From Bolinopsis microptera (lineage: Eukaryota; Ctenophora; Tentaculata; Lobata; Bolinopsidae): a stretch of 64,000 nucleotides of DNA. Positions 25,301 through 36,460 of the stretch are shown piece after piece (the first letter of the stretch is position 1; every line of letters begins with the position of its first letter). A model generated the notes under the pieces. It saw only the letters and a program-made list of their open reading frames with translations. It ran no database searches and had not been told where the DNA came from. Made by a program: the position numbers and the translations under genes. The stretch lies in assembly GCF_026151205.1 (NCBI RefSeq), contig NC_087075.1:11826303-11890302 (forward strand), written 5' to 3'.

Positions 25301-26578
25301 TTGCAAAGGGGAGGCCTGCCTTCCGAGATCGCATTACCAGGGGGAAGCCTCGAGTCCAAATTTGTGTATCGAGGGGTAGGTGCAGACTTCGATAAACCGA
25401 AAAACCAAAAAAAAATGTTCGGCTTATAATGAAGAAGGTAGCATGAAACGTGGAGAAAAGTGGTTTTTAGAAAAACTTTGAAAAATTGTGACTTAGAAAA
25501 TTTTCGGCCCGAGTCATTCTCGATACGTACCTCTCGTATCGAGAGCTCCCGATTCCGAGCTGCGCAGTGCGCTCGTGTTGCAAAGGGGAGGCCTGCCTTC
25601 CGAGATCGCATTACCAGGGGGAAGCCTCGAGTCCAAATTTGTGTATCGAGGGGTAGGTGCAGACTTCGATAAACCGAAAAACCAAAAAAAAATGTTCGGC
25701 TTATAATGAAGAAGGTAGCATGAAACGTGGAGAAAAGTGGTTTTTAGAAAAACTTTGAAAAATTGTGACTTAGAAAATTTTCGGCCCGAGTCATTCTCGA
25801 TACGTACCTCTCGTATCGAGAGCTCCCGATTCCGAGCTGCGCAGTGCGCTCGTGTTGCAAAGGGGAGGCCTGCCTTCCGAGATCGCATTACCAGGGGGAA
25901 GCCTCGAGTCCAAATTTGTGTATCGAGGGGTAGGTGCAGACTTCGATAAACCGAAAAACCAAAAAAAATGTTCGGCTTATAATGAAGAGGGTAGCATGAA
26001 ACGTGGAGAAAAGTGGTTTTTAGAAAAACTTTGAAAAATTTTGACTTAGAAAATTTTCGGCCCGAGTCATTCGGAATTTTTTCTGAAAACTGCTTTTCTC
26101 CACGTTTTCATGCTACTCATGCTACTCTGTTCATTATTTGCCGAAAATATTTTTTCGGTTTTTGAAGTCCACACCTTCCTCTCGATACACAATTTTGGAC
26201 TCGAGGTAATGCGATCTCGGAAGGCAGGCCTCCCCTTTGCAACACGAGCTCGGAATCGGGAGCTCTCGATACGGGAGGTACGTATCGAAAATGACTCGGA
26301 CCGAACATTTTCTAAGTCAACATTTTTCAAAGTTTTTCTGAAAACCACTTTTCGCCATGTTTCATGATACTCTGTTCATTATTGGCCGAAAATATCTTTT
26401 TTTAAAATAATTTGTCTCGAAATTCTAAATTTTTCAGGTTTTCAATGGCATAAAATGGCATAAAATGGCATAAAATGGAGACTATTTCTATAAAGAAAAT
26501 GGAAAAACCTATGAGTAATTCTCCATTTTCTCCATTTTCTCCATTTTCTCCATTTATGCCATTGGCCCCCCCCCCCCC
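22397..26578. mobile_element. 4.2 kb non-autonomous hAT-like element carrying a 277-bp satellite
   Basis: It begins with a G-run then CCAATGGCATAAAATGGCAT and ends with the inverted copy, ATGCCATTGG then a C-run. The flanking 8-mers GGAAAATC (22389-22396 and 26579-26586) are identical, an 8-bp target duplication as made by hAT transposases. Subterminal ATGGAAAAACC(C/T)ATGAGTAA and TTCTCCATTTTC repeats occur at both ends. The interior is almost entirely the tandem array 22745-26075. No transposase was seen, so it would need one in trans. Confidence 0.82.
22745..26075. repeat. 277-bp satellite, ~12 monomers, with an 838-bp higher-order duplication
   Basis: Monomers are 277 bp, except two of 284 bp with an extra CTTACAA (near 24094 and 24932). 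Those two are exactly 838 bp apart, and flanking monomers repeat in the same order at the same offset, so a three-monomer block was recently duplicated. Each monomer contains the short palindromic motif CTCTCGTATCGAGAGCTC. The same sequence continues in inverted, diverged form at 26090-26370. Open frames on both strands repeat with the monomer and are not credible genes. Confidence 0.95.
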
Positions 26579-26639
26579 GGAAAATCCTGTATGGTTTCAC
26601 ATCCAACGACCTTGAAGTACAGTTCACAGTAAACCCAAG

Positions 26640-26880
26640 ATTGGGTACCCTGGCTAAGGTTCCAGATGTCCGTACAAAAAGCTCATCAGACTCTATATGA
26701 AACATCATTTAGTGTAATGGGTCCCAGACTCTGGAACTGTATACCTTGGCACAATATTAATATATACGCGCAGTCTCAAAGCATGATGGCTTCAGTATAT
26801 TATTTAATACTTATTATGTATTATCTTTTGATTGATGGTGATCATGTATACACACGACGTATCTCAAGGTCTTTAGGAAA
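26640..26880 (+). pseudogene. LINE RT tail fragment
   Basis: A short frame contains [17 protein letters not shown], the conserved 'FxxxGPRLWN' block at the C-terminus of many LINE RTs; a cleaner copy lies at 50130-50408. The rest is degraded. Confidence 0.65.
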
Positions 26881-26954
26881 TTAAGGGAGTATTGAGTATC
26901 ATGCCTTAATAATTGTAACAAATTTGTAGTGCTGTGCAGTAATACTCCGTTAAC

Positions 26955-27081
26955 TTTTTACTTCGGAGATTGATAAAATGAAGAAGCCGCGGTAGATCGG
27001 GGTTTTGATTTTTACATTATGAATGTTAAGCCCTATTTGGGGGAAGGAAATGGCCGCGGTAAATCGGGGTTTTACTGTAAT
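26955..27081. mobile_element. MITE of the CAGTAAAACCCCGATTTACCGCGG family
   Basis: Contains GCGGTAAATCGGGGTTTTAC ending near 27079 and an internal inverted relative. Other copies are at about 52080-52229 and 57881-57977. The ends look like pogo/Tigger-type termini. Confidence 0.65.
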
Positions 27082-27330
27082 TAGTTGGTGATTGAACGCT
27101 GCTGTTCCACGCTGATATTTCGCGGCAGATGCCACGATTTAACAAAAATCAGGTATCGCGACATCATCCTCATATAATGTATAATATCTTATTATAGTTA
27201 TACTAGTTAGTAAAACTTAATTTATACTGTTTCTTATTATGGTTGCTGCAGTTTCCTGTGTTTTGTTTTTAAACGAAGCAACTAACTCTAAGTATTAAGT
27301 TAAAATTTAATGTTTAGGACCGAATTGACC

Positions 27331-28102
27331 CAGCTGCTTGTCCGCCGTGGCTAAATGGATCGGCGGCGGCGTTTCACTAAAATTACACCGGCGGCGGCGG
27401 CGTACGCCGGCGTGAGCCGTGAAATCAAGGCCAACTAAATTGAGGTCTATGAAATATGAATATGATCATGTACTTAATTTGGGTAATTTAGACTTAACTT
27501 CAACAAATGATGTTGGTATATTGTTATGGTATTATCTGCTATCAAATAAAAGTTGAGACAAATTGATACAATTATTTTATTTAAGGTAAAATACATAAAC
27601 AATAAATTATTATTACAACATGAACATGTCACGAGTACAATTTCACTGTGAATTGTGAATGCATATAAACATAGGCAGACTTAAAACTGCAGAGTGCAGA
27701 TTGCTAATTGTACATTAGAAAATAATAGATCAGTACAATTTAACTTATATTATATTATATTAAGGAGCATGAAATTTTCGATGTAACGCGTCGCGTTACA
27801 TCGAGTCACACGTGGGCGTCAGATGAGAGCTATATAGCTGCTTATAGTAACTGTAGTTCGGATTATTCCATATAATACGGTATAAACAATATTGTTAAGT
27901 TAGCTAAAGGTGTGTATCATGTATGTGTTGCCCCTAGCCGCTAATCTCTATCAGTAACACTGATATCTTCAAATGAAGACAGAATTATTTTGAAGTCAGA
28001 AAATGCACGCCGTACGCCGATGTACGCCGGGGTGTATCGGCGGCGTTCGGCGTGGCAAAATCACCCGGCGGCGGCGGCGTTCGGCGGCGGCGGACAAGCC
28101 TG
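27331..28102. mobile_element. 772-bp hAT-like MITE with CGG-rich ends
   Basis: It starts CAGCTGCTTGTCCGCCG and ends with CGGCGGACAAGCCTG. It is flanked by identical 8-mers AATTGACC (27323-27330 and 28103-28110). CAG...CTG termini and an 8-bp target duplication are hAT hallmarks. Subterminal CGGCGGCG runs contrast with an AT-rich core that has no gene. Confidence 0.85.
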
Positions 28103-28457
28103 AATTGACCGCGTTATGTTTTCGCACAGTCTTTAGTTTATACTTTTATGTATGTACTTATAGTGTTTCATGAGTATTACTATTATATCATACTCATGAA
28201 CGGAGTCACAAACAGCTCTTAATCTGGTAAATCGGGCTGACCGGCCACGGGTTTGTTGTATGATCAAGAAGTTCTGTGATGATTTATATCCGTGACTTAG
28301 CAATAAAGGTATTCACTATTCACAAAACAATGACTGATAAGATTCATCAAGACTGCATGTGGGGTGCACTGTTATAAATTACGCCTGAGTCGTTTTATTT
28401 TAAATGTGACACGTATCGATCTTACGTTTTCTCCCTACAACTCGAACCCTCGACAAC

Positions 28458-29623
28458 ATGTTCATGATTTTATTTTCTGCTATAATTTCCCATGTCCATT
28501 CTGAGGGGGAGCAACGTGCTCTCCGATTCGGACATACAGTCGAGGACTACATCCTGCTAGAAAGATGGTATAATGGATACATCAACATCACAGTTTTCTG
28601 TGTGCACTTGGGTCAAGAATAGATTTGATTCAAAATATCCAATAGTGCTGAACTACTATGATAATTACGAGATAGCTCTCGGTTCCCCCGGCTACTTATA
28701 CAACCTGGGTGGTAAATACTAATCTCATACTGAGGGATGAGTACAATGTTCCTGATGGTGAGTGGTTCCACCTCTGCTGGACCTGGACTACCTCTACCTA
28801 CATCCTCACAGTCTACCTTAATGGAGATGTAATAGGATCCACAGCTACTAATGAGAGGGAGCTAGAGACTGGTGGGAGGATGAGCTTGGGAAGCAATGCA
28901 TATGGAACACCAGCTTACATCTTTGGAGGTGATATGTTCAAGTTGAACATTTATAGTAGAGTCCTCAGTTCCTCTGAGATACAAAGAATGTCATCTGACA
29001 TGTGCTCTGTGGAGGAGGAGGTACTCACCTCTATTAAAATTCTAAGTTGGGAGGAGATAGTGCTAAGTGAAAAAAATGGATCAGTGACAAAGATCCCATT
29101 CAGATGTATTCTCGCTGAAAACAACAGGCAGGATCTAGCAGCAATCAAGCAGGATCTAGCAGCAACCAAGCAGGATCTAGCAGCAATCAAGCAGGATCTA
29201 GCAGCAATCAAGCAGGATCTAGCAGCAATCAAGCAGGATCTAGCAGCAACCAAGAGTGAGTTATTTTATAACTTTCTATCCTATTCTACGATTGATAGTG
29301 ATAATCCCCAAATCTTTCTAAATCATAATCCAAACCAGGCAACTCCTATAATACTTTTATAATCTAATGTTATAGTCTTGCTTGATAACACATTAATTAA
29401 CGTGTAATTATTTTCAGAACTGCATCTGACTCTGATAACTGTGTTATCAGTTATTTTCCTGATTCTCCTGACAATTCTTCACCACAAAATGGTGGAAACA
29501 AAGAGAACAAACCAGCCCGTTGTCATGAGTGAACTTGCCAGAGAAATTCCCAGTGTACGAGGACAAGAGCCAGGTGAAAAGAAGGAAACTGGAGTGCTCC
29601 CTGGTAACCTGGTAACCTGGTAA
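28458..29623 (+). pseudogene. LamG/pentraxin-type membrane protein with heptad stalk, frameshifted
   Basis: ATG 28458 opens a signal peptide (FMILFSAIISHVHS), then HTVEDYILLERW, a pentraxin/LamG strand pattern. The frame breaks near 28592 and near 28710; the domain continues in the other frames with FSVCTWVKNRF, NYYDNYEIALGSPG and GEWFHLCWTW. Each break equals one extra base, so it is either a pseudogene or carries two sequence errors. After the domain come six QDLAA(I/T)K heptads, a likely coiled-coil stalk. A GT-AG intron (29256-29417) and a second exon with one TM segment (LITVLSVIFLILLTIL) follow, then a short cytoplasmic tail ending TAA 29621-29623. The predicted product is a single-pass surface receptor or adhesion protein. 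Confidence 0.65.
29126..29252 (+). repeat. Six 21-bp coding heptad repeats
   Basis: The unit CAGGATCTAGCAGCAATCAA is repeated six times in frame directly before the exon donor at 29256. Units are almost identical in DNA sequence, so the array is young or homogenised. Confidence 0.9.
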
Positions 29624-29643
29624 CCTGGTAACCGGGTAACTGG
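29605..29643. repeat. (CCTGGTAA)n minisatellite inside the C-terminal codons of the LamG gene
   Basis: Four to five CTGGTAAC units interrupt the tail codons and supply the stop. GGAGT(CAT)GCTCCCTGGT is present on both sides of the array. Confidence 0.85.
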
Positions 29644-29981
29644 AGTCATGCTCCCTGGTGCAGAGGAATACGACACAGTTGATACTTGGACTCTGTTAAG
29701 TAGTAAGTCAGCTATAAGTTGTGGAATTCGAAGAAAGTTTAATTCTTTTACCGGCCTTATTTTAATTAAGTGATGAAATATTTTAAATCACTAAAGATAC
29801 CTTTTAGGTGAAATTGCATGTATTAGATTTTATCAACGTTAATTCATATCTTGTTCTGATCCGACGGTTATAGGGATCTTTCTATAATCATACAGATCAT
29901 ATTCAACATTCTCGACCATATCTTTGCTACAATTGATAAAGTTTTATTCATTGATTGACCCTAGCGAGTGATTCATATCTA

Positions 29982-30563
29982 CCTTACAAGACATTTTTAT
30001 AACGTACGAAATGCGACGGTTTTCCCGAAATTTCGCCATATTTTCGGACCGCCAAAATTTCGGTCGTCGTAATAGAATCCGTCGCATTATTTTTATCTTA
30101 TTCCAATAATTGTGGCTTCATCGATTCATTTTGTTCTTGAAAAGTTAGTGATATGATGGTGGGACAAATAAACACAATATTCCATGATGAATTTAATGTC
30201 AAGTAATACGTTTTAAATTTACAATAAATTACATTTATGTGCTAACATAAACGTCTTATAAGAGACTAAGTCAAGATAAACAATTTAATACCAAACTCAA
30301 TAAGTGAAACTGAAAGAGTCGAGCCGGACCCCTTAGAGGAAGATGAAGAAATCGATTTATAAGTTTCATTTTGTTTCAACATGATTTTACCGATTTTTAG
30401 AAAATTTGGAATTTCCTTTGTGTCAGAAAACAAAATGATGAAAAATACCCTTATTTTCTGTGACGTCCGAAATGTGACGGTTTTTGTTCAATTTCGCCAT
30501 ATTTTCGGACCGCCAAAATTTCGGTCGTCGCAAATTGGTCCGCCACAAAAATGTCTTGTAAGG
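29982..30563. mobile_element. 0.58 kb TIR element (CCTTACAAGACATTTTT)
   Basis: CCTTACAAGACATTTTT after TA at 29980-29981 is mirrored by AAAAATGTCTTGTAAGG then TA. A TTCGCCATATTTTCGGACCG block occurs twice inside (about 30034 and 30492). No gene. Confidence 0.8.
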
Positions 30564-31011
30564 TATCTGATTGTAATCAATTGTAAATATAAGAATCTGG
30601 AAGCTTCCAACGGGAATTATATAACTGATTTACCTGTTACATACTATTACTACCACAGTATCACGTCATATCAAAACAAATTTCCATTGTAACTATTTCA
30701 TATTAGAGCGATTTGATTATTTGATTTCCCGGACGAATTGAATAATAATACTATAAATAGGAATAAATTGAGTATTTACAATTTCCCTGTAAGGCTATAG
30801 TATAACTATAATAATTATCATTACAAAAATGTACGGGCAGGGCCCCATAAAGAAGGAATTCATTTTATAACTTAAGAATAAAACAAAGTTTATCAGAAAG
30901 TCTTACAGGTGCATAAGCTTTATATAAAGTCAAAATGTCCACAGAAAAAAAAATTAATAACCCCATTGTCACAGGATCAGAGTCTCAATAAAATCAATTA
31001 TAAATAGTTAC

Positions 31012-31101
31012 CAGGTTACCAGGTTACCAGGTTACCATGTTACCAGGTTACCAGGTTACCAGGTTACCAGGTTACTAGGTTACCCGGTTACCAGGTTACC
31101 A
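31012..31101. repeat. (CCAGGTTAC/T) minisatellite
   Basis: About ten 9-bp units TTACCAGG with variants, 3' of the anoctamin gene. The same unit family occurs at 35074-35132, 35214-35287, 35444-35496 and 38899-39060. Confidence 0.92.
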
Positions 31102-31444
31102 ACATGTCCACGGAAACAAAAATTTAATTTCCCAATGTCACAGAATCAGAGTCTCAATAAAATCAATCATAAATAGTCTCCACTCTACAGATCAAAAGGT
31201 ATTTCATCTCAATAGTATTAATAATACAGAAAGTAATCTTTATTCGCTCTTATAAGTGGGTCAATCATACAATTTGATAGTTGGGGACGACGTGAGAGTC
31301 CCACTTCGTCCCCAACTATCAAAATATTAATACAGAAAGCTAACAATTCGGACATTCGATTGGTTTTAGTTGTCCTTCATAATCCATAGTCATTTCCATG
31401 GCAACAAGATCCCATTTGATGGTACCGGTAGTTAAAATACAAAC

Positions 31445-34400
31445 TCAGCATTGATCTTTATCATCTTCTGTCATGGTAGAGTTGTCAACCTATAAACATA
31501 GTAAAGATAACTGCTTGTATCATAATTAGTCGCTCCAACGCAGTTTTACTACACATATTACGTGCGGGAGGTGTTAGTTTGGAAATCTTTTTAATCTTTA
31601 CACAATTATAGTTGTTATTATAGTTGTTATTATAGTTGTTAATATAGTTGTTATTATAGTTGTTATTATAGTTGTTATTATAGTTGTTATTATAGTTGTT
31701 ATTATAGTTGTTATTATAGTTGTTATTATAGTTGTTATTATAGTTGTTATTATAGTTGTTATTATAGTTGTTATTATAGTTGTTATTATAGTTGTTATTA
31801 TAGTTGTTATTATAGCTGTTACAATAGTTGTTATTATAGTTGTGTGTAAAATGGATTGCGGAAAAGAAGGAGGGCTAAAATAGCAAAAATAGCTGGCTTA
31901 TGTGAACGATCCCTTAGTACAACAGGTTAATGAGGCTGAAGGTAAGCATCCATTAATCAAATTTAGCATATCAATCAATTGATCAATTAAACAATTTATT
32001 AAAACAAGGCGACCTAATTATAAGTTATACATACCATGGCTGTGCTGTCGTCTTCTAGCACTAGTTTAGCAATTGTAGCGTCTATATCAATCTTCAGTTG
32101 AACTGATGCGGACATGTCAGGAATAAGAACGTCTATCAGTTTCACTATCCCGAACACTATGTGCTGAATACATTGTTTTAAATAAATAAATTAGATTGAT
32201 TTATAGATGTGGATACTCATGGGGAGGTGATACATATTTGTATTATAGAACGCGGTTCTTTTGCGATAGTCAAAACGCGACAACTAGCGCTGGATGGCGA
32301 CAACTAGCGCTAAATATATATGTTCGATAATTGTCGCTATCCAGCGCTAGTTGTCGCCATCCAGCGCTAGTTGTCGCCATCCAGCGCTAGTTGTCGCTAT
32401 CCAGCGCTAGTTGTCGCTGGCTATGCGACACTGTCGCACGCGATAGTTTGCGATGGCCAGCGCAACTGGCCATCGCAGAAAACAGTTCGATAACTAGCGC
32501 TGGATAGCGACAACTAGCGCTGGATAGCGACAACTAGCGCTGGCCAGCGCTGGCCAGCGCTAAGCGATAGCCAGCGCTGGCCAGCGCTGGCCATCGATAT
32601 CCAGCGCAAAATTTTCGCGCTATTACCCGTCAGCTAGCGCTGGCCAGCGCTGGCCAGCGCTAACCAGCGCTAACCAGCGCTAGCCAGCGCTAACCAGCGC
32701 TAACCAGCGCTAGCCAGCGCTAGCCAGCGCTAGCCAGCGCTAGCCAGCGCTAGCCAGCGCTAGCCAGCGCAATGTATCAAAAGACAAAATCATATACTTG
32801 CGATATTACTCGGATGATGATTAATCACTTTACACTCGACTGTCACGTGACTTTTTTAACCCATTCTCTGACTCTAGCTGGTACTGAACAACTTTTCGAA
32901 ACCCTAACCCTCTAATCTGATCCCAACCCTAACCCAATCCTTAACAAAAACATATGCTGAAACCCTAACCCTAACGAGAAATTAGACTAACTTCCTTATA
33001 CGGTCATATCACGTGATCGATACAGTTTTTCGCCAATATCTCGTCAGGAGAGCATTTTAACCCTATGTCATGGGGGTTGATTCGGAATTAGCGTTCGAAA
33101 ATACATTGCATCGATTGAAGTTGGTTACAACAATCGGGGGCCTTTTAGAACAATCTCGAAGATCGACTGTAGAGTGATTTAGCACGCTCGATATTAGTAT
33201 TACTCGTCAGCCAGCGCTAACCAGCGCAATATAGTTGCGATATTACTCGTCAGCTAGCGCTGGCCAGCGCTGGCTAGCGCTGGCTAGCGCTGGTTAGCGC
33301 TGGCTAGCGCTGGTTAGCGCTGGTTAGCGCTGGTTAGCGCTGGCTAGCGCTGGTTAGCGCTGGCCAGCGCTAGCTGACGGGTAATAGCGCGAAAATTTTG
33401 CGCTGGATATCGATGGCCAGCGCTGGCCAGCGCTGGCTATCGCTTAGCGCTGGCCAGCGCTGGCCAGCGCTAGTTGTCGCTATCCAGCGCTAGTTGTCGC
33501 TATCCAGCGCTAGTTATCGAACTGTTTTCTGCGATGGCCAGTTGCGCTGGCCATCGCAAACTATCGCGTGCGACAGTGTCGCAACTAGCGCTGGATAGCG
33601 ACAACTAGCGCTGGATGGCGACAACTAGCGCTGGATGGCGACAACTAGCGCTGGATAGCGACAATTATCGAACATATATATTTAGCGCTGGCCAGCGTTA
33701 TCCAGCGCTGGATAGCGACAACTAGCGCTGGATGGCGACAACTAGCGCTGGATAGCGCTAGTTGTCGCCATCCAGCGCTAGTTGTCGCGTTTTGACTATC
33801 GCAAAAGAACCTAGAACGCTTGTAACATTTGTAACTCCCCCCCCCCCCCCCTTTGAAGGCCCCGAATTATTTTCTTTCAAAATATGCAACTTATTGGCAA
33901 CTTGGCAAAACCATTGGCTGAATAAGTTAAACGCTAAAACTGTTTAACAATTCTATAAAAAATCCGTAGTATTAGTTAATCAGTGAGAGAATAGGACATA
34001 AGCCGATCAGCCCTTATTATTTTAAGTAGATTGAGTAATTAAATATTAAGTAATTATTAATAAGTAACAATTAATTGAGTAATTATAAGTAATAACCTCA
34101 AAGAATATGACGAATAGAAGCTGAACGGCGAATAGTTTCCAGAAGAAGAAGTTGTGTTTCCCGTCTCGGTCCCTATACGACCAATACCTGCCAAACATGT
34201 TCTTTTATAATCGTACCCAGAAAAAGAATTAAGATGTAAATCATATTATAATTCAGCCTACTAATTTCTTCATAGAATACCATTTGCAATTGATTAATAA
34301 TTCAGCTAAATAATTGTATAAGAATATAAATAATAAAAATACAAGGTATAGAAATAGCTTTTAAGTTCTGCTAAAAAGTGCTTACTTCTGACTAACGGAG

Positions 34401-36460
34401 GCAGCTGTAGGCTTAGTGTCAGTAGAAGCATAATCCACATATTTTACCTTCCATTCTGTTCCCCTTGAACTTAACAATAAACTCAATGATTTCTGTCACA
34501 TGTTTACAGATTTATAGTTAAACTAATACCGGCCCTTCCCGGCTATTCTCACACACACACACACACACACACCCAGACACCCAGACACCCAAAAAACCAG
34601 ACACCCGGACAAATTAACAACTTTACCTGCAGGTTATATTGAGTCCGGTCATCTCCGGAGAAGCGTAGGCTAAACTGAAGTTAACATATCCACTGAGCCG
34701 GTCCTGTAGACCTTGGGCTTGAAATTCGTCTGCATTCTGTGGAATACACTGTTACCATGGTAATATAACTATAGTAACACCATAGTAACAGGAGTACAGA
34801 TTTAGTCAAACAAAGCAATCTAATATGATCGACCCACTCAGAAGAGCGAAAAAATATAACTAAAATAAATAATATTTATAAGATAACACACTTTAACTTA
34901 CAATATTTTCTAAGTTTTTGATCAGATTATTGATTTCAAGGTTGAACTAACATCGTAAGCGTAGAGCATCATAGGAAGGAAATCAGAGGAAAAAGCAATG
35001 ATACCAGCGTTACAGACTATAGCTATCTTCCCTACAGCGGACAGGATATCGTACCAAATACCTGACAAATACTGTTACCAGGTTACCAGGTTACCAGGTT
35101 ACCAGGTTACCAGGTTACCAGGTTACCAGGTTAGCAATAATACCCACGTTACAGACTATATCTATCTTCCCTACAGCGGACAGGATATCGTACCAAGTAC
35201 CTGACAAATACTGTTACCAGGTTACCAGGTTACCAGGTTACCAGGTTACCAGGTTACCAGGTTACCAGGTTACCAGGTTACCAGGTTGCTATAGCTATCT
35301 TCCCTACAGCGGACAGGATATCGTACCAAATACCTGACAAATACTGTTACCAGTTGACACACGCGCGAAGCCGGCCCCTCTCCAGCCGGCCGGCCAGCCG
35401 GCGTGCACGCTTCGCGTGCACGAGAGGTATACAACGTGTAGCAAGTTACCAGGTTATCAGGTTACCTGGTTATCAGGTTACCAGGTTACCAGGTTACTAT
35501 GTTTAAGTTGATAGTTGTAGAACTAACAGTACTTATTTTACCCCGTTATCATCTCCACACATTTAACCCTGGTATGTAGCAGGGATACCTAGAGGCAGGA
35601 AGAGCATCTTCATGCTTTCCTCTTGTGAGCCACCAGGTCCAGCCTATCTTTAAAAAGGAAAAAAAGAAAAAATTACCTATATCCCTGCACTTGAGGCCAG
35701 TAGGGCGTCTTAATTGGGCCACGAACTTGAACGCGTCCAATCGTATCTCCAGAAGGTTGTTGACAAGAGCTAGAAGGGGAGCAAGAGGCCACGCTGCTAC
35801 AAATATCGTCACAAATCCATACTGCAGGGGTTAGGTGAGATTGATATTGCATAGTTATGAAAGGTTACAGACGTCACCACTAGGTACGGACGGGGCTCAT
35901 TGTAAAATTTGAATGACGACTAGTGAGATTCTATATTGAACATGAACATGAGGTCTCTCCGTACGTGATCAATCAGCATCAAATCTAAAATACACTTTAC
36001 TGGAAGAAGTTGGTTCACTATCTACAAAATATCAATATTTCCAACTCCACATGATCCTAAAATACAATGACACCTGAATAATCATCTCAAGGCGTAACTA
36101 TGGTAACTTGTAGTGTAACTATGGTAACTTGTAGTGTAACTATGGTAACTAGTAGTGTAACTTGTAGTGTAACTATGGTAACTTGTAGTGTAACTATGGT
36201 AACTTGTAGTGTAACTATGGTAACTTGTAGTGTAACTATGGTAACTTGTAGTGTAACTATGGTAACTTGTAGTGTAACTATGGTAACTTGTAGTGTAACT
36301 ACTAACTATGGTAACTTGTAGTGTAACTATGATAACTTGTAGTGTAACTATGGTAACTTGTAGTGTTACTATGGTAACTAGTAGTGTAACTATGGTAACT
36401 TGTTAACCTGTATATCACTCCAAATACTCCGCAAACACGTCTCTGGTCTCACCCTAGTTC
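31445..36460 (-). CDS. Anoctamin 3' exons: calcium-binding helices to stop
   Basis: A remnant near 36460-36408 reads VFAEYLE before its frame fails; EYLE normally holds the two TM7 calcium-binding Glu residues. Exon 35821-35677 has [20 protein letters not shown] and [13 protein letters not shown], with the TM8 Glu and Asp calcium ligands conserved. Exon 35061-34952 encodes [20 protein letters not shown] and FSSDFLP. The next exon has [10 protein letters not shown], then [10 protein letters not shown] and a last TM ([12 protein letters not shown]). Exon 32163-32035 is the amphipathic C-terminus. The last exon is 15 codons, ending QC then TGA at 31447-31445. A 1.56 kb foldback element lies in the intron 34096-32164. 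Confidence 0.9.

Noticed and set aside
22712..26034. Overlapping 60-130 codon frames on both strands, one per 277-bp monomer
   Set aside because: Both strands are open in every monomer and codons show no family match; this is satellite DNA inside a transposon.
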